A stretch of 6,546 nucleotides of DNA, from positions 1 through 6,546 of the forward strand of contig WGBF01000646.1 in assembly GCA_015494485.1 (NCBI GenBank), given 5' to 3'. This DNA comes from a bacterium. Lineage in GTDB: Bacteria; Calditrichota; Calditrichia; RBG-13-44-9; J042. Position 1 is the stretch's first letter. Each line of letters opens with the position of its first letter. The notes beneath the pieces were generated by a model, which did no database searches, was not told the DNA's origin, and saw only the letters and a program-made list of their open reading frames with translations. A program made the translations under genes and the position numbers. Shown in pieces: positions 1 to 6,546 of the stretch.

Positions 1-10
1 GAAAAACACA

Positions 11-3000
11 ATGGATAAAAATAGATCTTTTCTCCACCGTCCAATTGCCGTTCTTATGGCCTATGCAGCAATCCTGCTGCTGGGCTTCCTTTCTCTGCAG
101 CAACTGGCGGTGGATTTATTTCCGGACTTAAATTACCCCAAATTGCTTGTCCGTACCCGCTTTGGGGAGGCTTCCCCGCAGGAGGTGCAGGAATTTGTGA
201 CCCGCCCTATCGAAGAAGCGGTGAGTGCCGTAAGCGGCATTAAGCAAATGAGCAGTATCAGTCGCGAGGGGCTATCGCTGGTAACACTCACCTTTTACTG
301 GGGAACCCGCATGGATTATGCTGCCCTGGCGGTGCGCGAAGCCCTGGATGAGATTCGCCCGTTACTTCCCGAAGAAACAGAGCGCCCCCGGGTGTTGCGG
401 GTGGATCCCTCTGCCCTACCCATCATGCAGATTGCCGTACGCGGTGCCTCCCTGCGGGAGTTAACCGACATCTGCCAGCAGGTGGTACGCCGGCGGTTGG
501 AACAAATTAAAGGCGTGGCACTGGTCACCGTGATTGGCGGGGCTAAAGATGAAATCGAAATTTTGGTGGATTTGCCAAAATTAACCCTACAGGGATTTCA
601 GGTTCAGGACGTGGTAAACGTATTACAACAAAACAACGTAGCCCTTACCGGCGGAACCATTAAACGGGGGCGTTACCGGCAGGCAATTCGGATTGATGCC
701 CGGCTGCGTTCGGTTGAGGACATCGGGAAACTGGCGTTATTTACACCGAATACCGGCCAACCAGTGTATTTGAGGGATGTAGCCTCCATCCGCCGTATTC
801 CTACCGAACCCACGAACATAATTCGCCTGAATGGTCAACCTGCCGTAGGCCTGCTGATTACCCGTGAAGCCGGTAGCAATACCGTGGAAACAGCACAAAA
901 GGTGCTGGCACTGTTGCAGGAAATTCACCGGATGTACCCGACCCTGCATTTTGATGTGGTAACCAACCAGGCAACGTTTATTCAACAAAGTATCCGGAAT
1001 GTGTTTTCGTCACTGGTCTGGGGTGGCGTTCTGGCTTTTCTGGTATTATTTCTGTTCTTAAAGAATTTCTGGCATCCACTGACCATTGGTGTGGCCATTC
1101 CGGTATCCGTCATTGCCACCTTTATTGTAATGCATTTTGCCGGTGTTACGGTAAATATGATGTCTCTGGGCGGGCTGGCACTGGGGATTGGCATGCTGGT
1201 GGATAATTCCATTGTGGTACTGGAAAATATTTTCCGCCACCGGGAAGAAGGTAAGGACCTGGTTTCTGCAGCCGGTTCTGGAGCAGCGGAAGTAGCCATG
1301 CCCATTTTAGCATCCACATTAACCACCTGTGCCGTGTTTTTACCCATTATTTACGTTAAAGGGATTGCCGGGCAATTGTTTCGGGACCAATCGTTAACCG
1401 TTACGTTTGCCTTATTAACATCCTGGGTGGTTTCGTTGACCCTGCTGCCGGTACTGGCCAGCCGATTTAAAGGGCGGAAACTACTCTACCCGGCCATGGC
1501 GCCGGAAGAACAGGAAACGTTCCAACAACAGCGTAATACGCGGCTGTATAAATTTAGCCGTGCATTGCATTCTGGAATGCGCAAAATGGTAAACGTTGGC
1601 AAAATGTTTCAGGGAAAACTGGAAATACAATGGTTGCACTTCCAGAATTATTTTGAAACCTTTTTTCAGCGTGTTTATAATAGCTACCATCGCTTATTGA
1701 TATATGCCCTGGAAAACAAAAGAAAAACTTCATTATTCATGCTTTTTCTGGCAGTAGTAACCGTGGTGATTGGCAGTCAACTGGACCGCCGGCTATTCCC
1801 ACCCATTGAAAGCCCTGACATTCAATTTAATCTGGAACTTCCACAGGGAGCGACATTAACGCGCACCATGGAGGTTGTCAATGAAATTGAGCAGCGGTTT
1901 TTGAGCGTCCCCGGAGTTCATCGCGTGTATTCGCGGATTGGTGCCGTAAACCGTGCATTTCAAGCCTCCGAAGACGAAGGACACAATCGGGCTGTTCTGT
2001 TTATCCGGTTTGATCCGACCCGTTTATCCACAGCAGCGGCCATCCGGCAGCTAAGAAAGGTTCTGCCAAGGCAGTATGTCTTTAATGGGAATTTTATTGG
2101 CGGGGAATCCATTTACCGCCAAATATTGGGCCTTGCCACGTCGGATTTTGAAGTGGATATCCATGGCAGACGGCCTGGGGACATTTTACCCGTGGCACAA
2201 TCCCTTAAAGACTGGATGACGGCCGATAGCAATTTTACAGATGTCACCTGGTCGCATCGTGCCAGCGGGTTACAATTCACCGTCAAATTGGATCGAGAAA
2301 AATTAATGCAATTGGGCTTAACGGCAAAACAGGTAGTTCAATTCATCAGGCAACGGCTGGGAGGCACGTTAGCGACGGAAATCCGGGAATATGACCGCAC
2401 CATTCATGTTGTGGTTAAATCCAATTTTAATCAGCAGGTACGCTGGCAGGATGTGGAAAACATGTTTATTGCCAACAAAAGCGTGTTTATTCCTATCAAG
2501 GAGCTTGTCCGGGTTCAGCAAACGCCGGCAGTGGAACAATTAAACCGGTTGAACCAGGAAGCCGTTATTCGTATAACCGCATCATTGCAAAACATCTCCA
2601 GAAATCAAGCCGAACGAAAATTGTTCCACTGGTTACAGCAACATCCACTCCCTTCCGGGATTCGGGTAGAACCCGGAGGCAATTACCCGGAAATACAGCG
2701 CTCCATGCGGTCTATTCTCCGGGCACTGGCGTTAAGCGTGGTGTTGGTATATATGATTCTGGCTGCACAGTTTGAGTCCCTGCTTTACCCGCTTATTATT
2801 TTAATAACCGTTCCCCTGGGAATTATTGGGGGTGTATGGATGTTGGGTCTGTGGGGCGAAACCTGGAATATTATTTCCGGAATAGGCTTTATTGTTTTGG
2901 CTGGTATTGTCGTTAATGATGGAATTTTAAAAGTGGATTTTATTAATCGTGCCCGGGCTGCAGGCAAATCGGTCCGTGAAGCCATTCTGGAAGCCAGCCA

Positions 3001-3196
3001 AAAACGCTTTCGTCCCATCATTATTACGACGGTAACCACGGTTCTGGGCCTGATTCCCATGGCCATTTCCGGAGGAAGCGGCGCCGAATTGCGTCGGCCA
3101 TTGGCGCTTGTTGTAATGGGTGGACTTACAGTTGCCACCTTTTTTACGCTGGTCTTTATTCCCGTAGTTTATGAATGGATGAGTAGAAGAAAATAG
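11..3196 (+). CDS. RND efflux permease A (AcrB/HAE-like inner-membrane proton antiporter)
   Basis: This is an inner-membrane RND transporter, expected to use the proton gradient to push substrate through a periplasmic adaptor and an outer-membrane channel. At 1061 residues it is close to AcrB (about 1050) and looks full length. The order is TM1 (about 11-30), first porter/docking half (about 35-330), TM2-TM6 (about 334-484), a basic cytoplasmic linker (about 485-570), TM7 (571-590), second periplasmic half (about 600-895) and TM8-TM12 (about 900-1056). Family motifs seen are L-H-R-P-I-A-V at 8-14, V-D-N-S-I-V-V-L-E-N in TM4 (D398, N399), V-N-D-G-I-L-K-V-D in TM10 (N969, D970, K974) and K-R-F-R-P in TM11 (R999), with T1006. 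By eye, D398, R999 and T1006 match AcrB D407, R971 and T978, while N399 and N969 replace D408 and K940. The heavy-metal D-G-A TM4 signature is absent, so an HAE-type substrate is inferred but unknown. The ATG start leaves the usual short N-terminus before TM1. Only 10 upstream bases are visible, so its ribosome site and a more upstream start cannot be judged. Confidence 0.95.
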   Translation: MDKNRSFLHRPIAVLMAYAAILLLGFLSLQQLAVDLFPDLNYPKLLVRTRFGEASPQEVQEFVTRPIEEAVSAVSGIKQMSSISREGLSLVTLTFYWGTRMDYAALAVREALDEIRPLLPEETERPRVLRVDPSALPIMQIAVRGASLRELTDICQQVVRRRLEQIKGVALVTVIGGAKDEIEILVDLPKLTLQGFQVQDVVNVLQQNNVALTGGTIKRGRYRQAIRIDARLRSVEDIGKLALFTPNTGQPVYLRDVASIRRIPTEPTNIIRLNGQPAVGLLITREAGSNTVETAQKVLALLQEIHRMYPTLHFDVVTNQATFIQQSIRNVFSSLVWGGVLAFLVLFLFLKNFWHPLTIGVAIPVSVIATFIVMHFAGVTVNMMSLGGLALGIGMLVDNSIVVLENIFRHREEGKDLVSAAGSGAAEVAMPILASTLTTCAVFLPIIYVKGIAGQLFRDQSLTVTFALLTSWVVSLTLLPVLASRFKGRKLLYPAMAPEEQETFQQQRNTRLYKFSRALHSGMRKMVNVGKMFQGKLEIQWLHFQNYFETFFQRVYNSYHRLLIYALENKRKTSLFMLFLAVVTVVIGSQLDRRLFPPIESPDIQFNLELPQGATLTRTMEVVNEIEQRFLSVPGVHRVYSRIGAVNRAFQASEDEGHNRAVLFIRFDPTRLSTAAAIRQLRKVLPRQYVFNGNFIGGESIYRQILGLATSDFEVDIHGRRPGDILPVAQSLKDWMTADSNFTDVTWSHRASGLQFTVKLDREKLMQLGLTAKQVVQFIRQRLGGTLATEIREYDRTIHVVVKSNFNQQVRWQDVENMFIANKSVFIPIKELVRVQQTPAVEQLNRLNQEAVIRITASLQNISRNQAERKLFHWLQQHPLPSGIRVEPGGNYPEIQRSMRSILRALALSVVLVYMILAAQFESLLYPLIILITVPLGIIGGVWMLGLWGETWNIISGIGFIVLAGIVVNDGILKVDFINRARAAGKSVREAILEASQKRFRPIIITTVTTVLGLIPMAISGGSGAELRRPLALVVMGGLTVATFFTLVFIPVVYEWMSRRK

Positions 3197-3265
3197 CCAA
3201 CAGTTCCTTTTTGGCATGAAAATAGCAGAATGTTCCGTATCTTTTTAAAAGCATAAGAAATTCAT

Positions 3266-3269
3266 GGAG
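3266..3269 (+). promoter_or_regulatory. Shine-Dalgarno site for the adaptor gene
   Basis: GGAG lies five bases (TTGTA) before the ATG at 3275. It is the only good purine-rich match near that start, and it supports this ATG as the adaptor start. Confidence 0.7.
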
Positions 3270-3274
3270 TTGTA

Positions 3275-4537
3275 ATGAACCGCATTAAACCCGTAATATG
3301 GATTGTGTTTATCATTGGAATGGTTTTTTTATACCACAATTATTTTCGCGGGAATGAGGTAACTACCGCTACGCCAAAACTGGATAAAAACGAAGTCCAG
3401 ATTGACGCTACACCGGTGAAAGTTCAAAAAGCCTTTATGGGTGAGCTGGTAAAATATGTCCACGCTACCGGCTTTGCAGAACCCATTCGCCAGGCAACCA
3501 TTACCTCCCGGGTAAACGGACGTATTGCTACGATGCCGGTACTAGAAGGTCAGTGGGTACGGAAGGGAGAATTACTGCTTCAGATTGATGATGAATTGTT
3601 GCAAATCGAATTGGTTGAAGCACGCTCCAATTTGCTAAAAGCCCAGGTGGAATATGCCCTGTGGGAGAAAGAAATTACCAATTTCCCTGCCGATTCCATT
3701 TCCCGGGAAACGCTGAAACAATTGGCTTTAGCTTATCAGCAAGCACAGAAAAAATACGAACGGGGCGAAATTGAAGAACTGCAATTATTACAGGTCGAAC
3801 GCAAATATCGGATTGCTCAAATACTTTCCGGGGAATTGCGGGAAGACATTATTGCCGAAAAAAGCGGATTAAAAGCAGCCGAAATGCGGTATGCCCGGGC
3901 ACTTTTCAACGTTCGGAATAGCAAAATAACGGCCCCGTTTAGCGGGCAGGTAGCGGATATCCGGGTTTCGGAAGGGGCGTATGTTACCCAGAATCAGGAT
4001 TTAATGACTCTGGTGGATTTGAGTCGGGTAAAAATCAAATTACAGGTTCTGGAAAGTCAGCTTAATCGCATACAGGTTGGCGAGGCGCTGGAAGTCCGTT
4101 TTGCCGCTTTTCCGGATACTGTGTTCACCGGGAAAATTGTTGGGGTAGACCCTACCATAGACCCCAACGAACGAACTGCAACCGTGGTGGCTATTTTGCC
4201 TAACAACAAAGGCCTATTGAAAGCCGGCATGTTTGGAGAGGCCCGGCTGGCCGTAGCACGATTTCCCAATCGGTTGCTGGTCCCCCGGGATGCCATTGTC
4301 GTGCGGGACCAACGCAAGCTGGTGTTCATTGTGCGGGAAGGAAAAGCCTTCTGGTGCTACGTGCGTACCGGTGAGGAGAATGAGGACTATGTTGAAATTA
4401 CCGATTCTGATTTTGACTTAAAGCCCGGCGAACCGGTTATTGTGGATGGCCAGTTTGCCCTTGCCCATGATGCACCGGTTCGGATAATACCCGATGACAA
4501 AAATTCTTCTGTAGTGTCGGAGGAGACGGGTAATTAA
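3275..4537 (+). CDS. RND periplasmic adaptor (membrane fusion protein, HlyD/AcrA-type)
   Basis: This 420-residue adaptor should link the flanking RND permeases to an outer-membrane TolC-type channel. Residues about 6-21 form one hydrophobic helix. No lipobox cysteine follows it, so it is membrane-anchored rather than a lipoprotein. The first lipoyl half is at about 73-105 (key stretch E-G-Q-W-V-R-K-G-E-L-L-L-Q-I-D). A long, mostly helical hairpin runs from about 106 to 215. The second lipoyl half is at about 216-250 (I-T-A-P-F-S-G-Q-V, then E-G-A-Y-V), the beta-barrel at about 251-330 (including D-P-T-I-D-P-N-E-R-T and L-K-A-G-M-F) and the membrane-proximal domain at about 331-405, ending in a short polar tail. 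Length and domain order are normal for the family. The hairpin tip is probably near Y161-L169 (Y-E-R-G-E-I-E-E-L), without an obvious AcrA-like R-L-S docking motif. It starts 78 nt after permease A and ends 81 nt before permease B, so one adaptor probably serves both. Family assignment is firm; substrate and channel partner are unknown. Confidence 0.94.
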   Translation: MNRIKPVIWIVFIIGMVFLYHNYFRGNEVTTATPKLDKNEVQIDATPVKVQKAFMGELVKYVHATGFAEPIRQATITSRVNGRIATMPVLEGQWVRKGELLLQIDDELLQIELVEARSNLLKAQVEYALWEKEITNFPADSISRETLKQLALAYQQAQKKYERGEIEELQLLQVERKYRIAQILSGELREDIIAEKSGLKAAEMRYARALFNVRNSKITAPFSGQVADIRVSEGAYVTQNQDLMTLVDLSRVKIKLQVLESQLNRIQVGEALEVRFAAFPDTVFTGKIVGVDPTIDPNERTATVVAILPNNKGLLKAGMFGEARLAVARFPNRLLVPRDAIVVRDQRKLVFIVREGKAFWCYVRTGEENEDYVEITDSDFDLKPGEPVIVDGQFALAHDAPVRIIPDDKNSSVVSEETGN

Positions 4538-4565
4538 TAGAATGAAATTATTCCGGGCGTTTATA

Positions 4566-4602
4566 TTGTTACACGACTGAAATCAACACGTAAGCGTAAC
4601 AA
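4566..4602 (+). repeat. Inverted repeat just before the permease B start
   Basis: TTGTTAC (4566-4572) and GTAACAA (4596-4602) are perfect 7-base inverted copies around a 23-base loop. The second arm ends 16 bases before the GTG start. No T-run follows, so it does not look like an intrinsic terminator. It could be a weak RNA hairpin influencing translation, an operator, or chance in AT-rich sequence. Confidence 0.35.
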
Positions 4603-4618
4603 ATAAATTCAGTTTCTG

Positions 4619-6546
4619 GTGTTCACAAAATTCGTCCAAAAAGCATTGCATCGGCCCATTGCGGTTTCGGTGTTTTTTATTTCGGCGGTAATTCTGGGGG
4701 TATTTGCAGTATTTAATATGCCGCTGGAAGTGCTTCCTTCCGTAGACTATCCCCGATTGTACATCCAGACTCTCTGGCCTGGTGCATCGCCACCAATGGT
4801 GGAAGCAGAGGTCACTTCGATTATTGAGGGGGAAATCAGTCAAATTAAGGGCATTCGCAAAATTAAATCCTATTCCGAAGTTGGCCGTTCTCGCATCGAG
4901 GTTCATCTTCAAAAACATACGGATGTGGATTACATTCGGTTTTTCATTCAGGAGAAACTGTCTTACGTCATGGACAAACTGCCACCAATGGTTTATCCCC
5001 CCCGAATTTTCAAATACGTGCCGGAAGAACTGGAAACCGCTGATTTTTTAAGCTACCACATTGTGGGGCCTTACAACGATGCCCGGTTACGGGAAATTGC
5101 ATTACGTAAAATTGTTCCGGTTCTAAAAGGCATTCCCGGTGTTGCCGGTGCCGAAGTTCGCGGCGGGCGAATACGGCAAATCGAAATTTTATTCGATGAA
5201 GCCACATTAAAAAAATGGGGGCTTCAGCCAACTGACCTTCAACAGGCATTGCGGGAAGCCAATATCACCCGAACCCTGGGCCATTTTGTTCATGGACAGC
5301 AGAAAATCCGGGTGGTATTATCCCGCTATTTAAAAGATGTGGAAAGCATCAAGGCCATACCTATTCTTTATAAAAATGGCACCATCTTGCGGATGAAAGA
5401 CGTTGCTACCGTGCAGGATACCCTGTCGCCCCCCTATTCCATCATGCGCATCAACGGCGAAGAAACAGTACTTATTACTCTGGAACGGGAACCCGGCAGT
5501 AATACCATTGAGGTGGCAAATAGGGTGTATCAGGTTATTCAAAAAATCCAGCAACAACTTCCGGATGGTGTAAAATTGTTAAAAGAAGATGATCAAAGTA
5601 TAGAAATTCGTGACAACTTGCGGTCCCTGTTCTACCGGGCATCATTCAGCTTTCTGGTGGTTTTGTTTATTTTATCCATTTTTATTCGGAATCTGCAATT
5701 AACGCTGCTGGTGCAATTTTCCATATTAATCAGTGTACTGTTTACGCTGTTCATTTTATTTGCCTTGAACATTAGCCTGAACCTGATTACGCTTGCCGGA
5801 TTAGCACTGGGCTTTGGGGTGCTGGTGGACAATTCCATTGTCGTATCGGAAAATATTTTACGGCTACATGAACAGGGACTTCCCCGCCTTCGGGCGTGCA
5901 CAGAAGGTGTTCGGGAGGTTTTTTCGCCCGTGTTGGCGTCCACCCTCACCACCGTACTTGCGTTAATGCCGTTCTTGTATTTTATGGAAGAATTGCGTCT
6001 CTATTACCTGCCTTTTGCGATTACCGTTTCCATCTCTCTATTAATCTCCATGGTGGTTTCGCTTATTTTCGTACCGGTTGCGATGTTTCATCTCTGGCCC
6101 CAATTAACGGTATCCCCTGCCACGCATAAACCACCCGTTCAACGCAAACTGACAGCTGTTTTGCTTCGTATTTACCGCGCCTGGCTTGGTGCAGGATTGC
6201 TACACCCCATACTGGTTTTGTGTTTTGTAATCTGGTTGTTCGGTATCCCATTTTGGATGTTGCCCGATTCTATTGAGTTAGATGAAGAAGCGCCACCGTC
6301 TATTAAAACAGTTGCCGTCTCCGTGTACAATGCCGTGATGGGTAGTACCTGGATGGGGGCGGTTCGCCCCTATTTGAATCATCTTCTTGGCGGTGCCCAT
6401 TATTTATTCTATCAATATGTGAATCGGCATGAAATATGGAAATGGGGTGAACAAACCAGTGTGCAGGTATATGCCCGCTTACCATCGGGAACGGCAATTG
6501 AAGAAACCAACAACGTGGCACAATTGCTGGAACGAACCATAATAGG
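4619..6546 (+). CDS. RND efflux permease B, N-terminal part (runs off the window)
   Basis: This is a second inner-membrane RND permease, homologous to but clearly diverged from permease A. The frame stays open from the stop at 4604-4606 to the window edge, giving 642 complete residues. A full protein would be expected to exceed 1000, so the rest lies beyond the edge. GTG at 4619 is chosen because it is the only ATG/GTG/TTG between that stop and the conserved L-H-R-P-I-A-V (residues 10-16), and it gives a normal short N-terminus. No clear Shine-Dalgarno precedes it. Seen in order are TM1 (about 13-33), the first periplasmic half (about 36-335, with R-E-P-G-S-N-T at 290-296), TM2-TM6 (about 341-490), TM4 motif V-D-N-S-I-V-V-S-E-N (D404, N405), a short cytoplasmic linker (about 492-526), TM7 (about 527-547) and the start of the second periplasmic half. 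About 58 residues (554-611), absent from permease A, sit just after TM7. TM10, which would carry the remaining proton-relay residues, is off the edge. It probably acts with the upstream adaptor; the substrate is unknown. Confidence 0.9.
   Translation, partial: MFTKFVQKALHRPIAVSVFFISAVILGVFAVFNMPLEVLPSVDYPRLYIQTLWPGASPPMVEAEVTSIIEGEISQIKGIRKIKSYSEVGRSRIEVHLQKHTDVDYIRFFIQEKLSYVMDKLPPMVYPPRIFKYVPEELETADFLSYHIVGPYNDARLREIALRKIVPVLKGIPGVAGAEVRGGRIRQIEILFDEATLKKWGLQPTDLQQALREANITRTLGHFVHGQQKIRVVLSRYLKDVESIKAIPILYKNGTILRMKDVATVQDTLSPPYSIMRINGEETVLITLEREPGSNTIEVANRVYQVIQKIQQQLPDGVKLLKEDDQSIEIRDNLRSLFYRASFSFLVVLFILSIFIRNLQLTLLVQFSILISVLFTLFILFALNISLNLITLAGLALGFGVLVDNSIVVSENILRLHEQGLPRLRACTEGVREVFSPVLASTLTTVLALMPFLYFMEELRLYYLPFAITVSISLLISMVVSLIFVPVAMFHLWPQLTVSPATHKPPVQRKLTAVLLRIYRAWLGAGLLHPILVLCFVIWLFGIPFWMLPDSIELDEEAPPSIKTVAVSVYNAVMGSTWMGAVRPYLNHLLGGAHYLFYQYVNRHEIWKWGEQTSVQVYARLPSGTAIEETNNVAQLLERTII

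Noticed and set aside
982..1347. Minus-strand open frame of about 121 codons
   Set aside because: It lies wholly inside permease A, antisense to TM2-TM5 coding sequence with its strong conserved motifs. Its translation is low-complexity (rich in T, P, S, R) and resembles no family.
3196..3215. Possible terminator hairpin (GCCAA ... TTGGC) after permease A
   Set aside because: The stem is only 5 bp with a 10-base loop and no T-run follows it, so termination between permease A and adaptor is not supported.
3208..3246. Possible promoter before the adaptor (TTGGCA, or TTTG with TATCTTTT)
   Set aside because: TTGGCA has no -10 box at 16-18 bases. The Bacteroidota-like pair is spaced about 24 bases instead of about 20 and mismatches the consensus.
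3216..3248. 10-codon mini-ORF in the gap between permease A and adaptor
   Set aside because: It has no ribosome site and no recognisable content, and is expected by chance in AT-rich spacer.
4542..4580. 12-codon mini-ORF (M-K-L-F-R-A-F-I-L-L-H-D) between adaptor and permease B
   Set aside because: It looks vaguely like the start of a signal peptide, and a lost gene start or leader peptide was considered. It is too short, has no ribosome site, and nothing downstream resembles a decayed gene.
4782..5051. Plus-strand open frame of 89 codons in another frame
   Set aside because: It overlaps the first part of permease B, whose frame encodes recognisable RND sequence through this region. This is a shadow frame.
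4619..6546. Permease B as a frameshifted or decayed pseudogene
   Set aside because: The frame from the GTG at 4619 is open without any stop to the edge, and all expected RND segments appear in order. It only lacks an ATG start and is cut by the window.

Overview
The window is a stretch of Gram-negative chromosome with three tightly packed, co-directional genes on the + strand. Together they make the inner-membrane and periplasmic parts of an RND-type (resistance-nodulation-division) tripartite efflux system. The order is RND permease A (11-3196, apparently complete), periplasmic adaptor / membrane fusion protein (3275-4537, complete), and RND permease B (4619 to the right edge, 642 residues visible, C-terminal part missing). 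Base composition is near even. The permease A signature in TM10 (V-N-D-G-I-L-K-V-D) and the extra periplasmic segment in permease B resemble, from memory, RND pumps of the Bacteroidota / Calditrichota side of the FCB bacteria. That is a lineage hint only, because no taxonomic marker gene is present.

Layout: bases 1-10 are the tail of an upstream region. The gaps between genes are short (3197-3274, 78 nt; 4538-4618, 81 nt) and contain no convincing terminator or promoter, so the three genes are read as one transcription unit. The adaptor gene has a good Shine-Dalgarno (GGAG). Permease B appears to begin at a GTG with no recognisable Shine-Dalgarno, 16 nt after a 7-bp perfect inverted repeat. 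The minus strand carries only shadow ORFs. No RNA gene, mobile element or CRISPR array was seen.

How the parts would work together: permeases of this family are trimeric proton-driven antiporters that capture substrates from the periplasm or outer leaflet. The adaptor, anchored by one N-terminal membrane helix, links them to an outer-membrane TolC-type channel. No channel gene lies in the window; it may be just outside or elsewhere. Two clearly diverged permeases flank a single adaptor, which raises the possibility of a mixed (heteromeric) pump or of two alternative pumps sharing one adaptor. The substrate cannot be read from the sequence. The heavy-metal (CusA/CzcA-type) TM4 signature is absent, so the HAE-like (drug, lipid or other hydrophobe) branch is more likely.

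The region looks like a well-formed member of a known transporter class rather than a new system. The points worth a second look are the permease-adaptor-permease arrangement, the altered proton-relay residues, the extra periplasmic segment in permease B, and the unusual start region of permease B.
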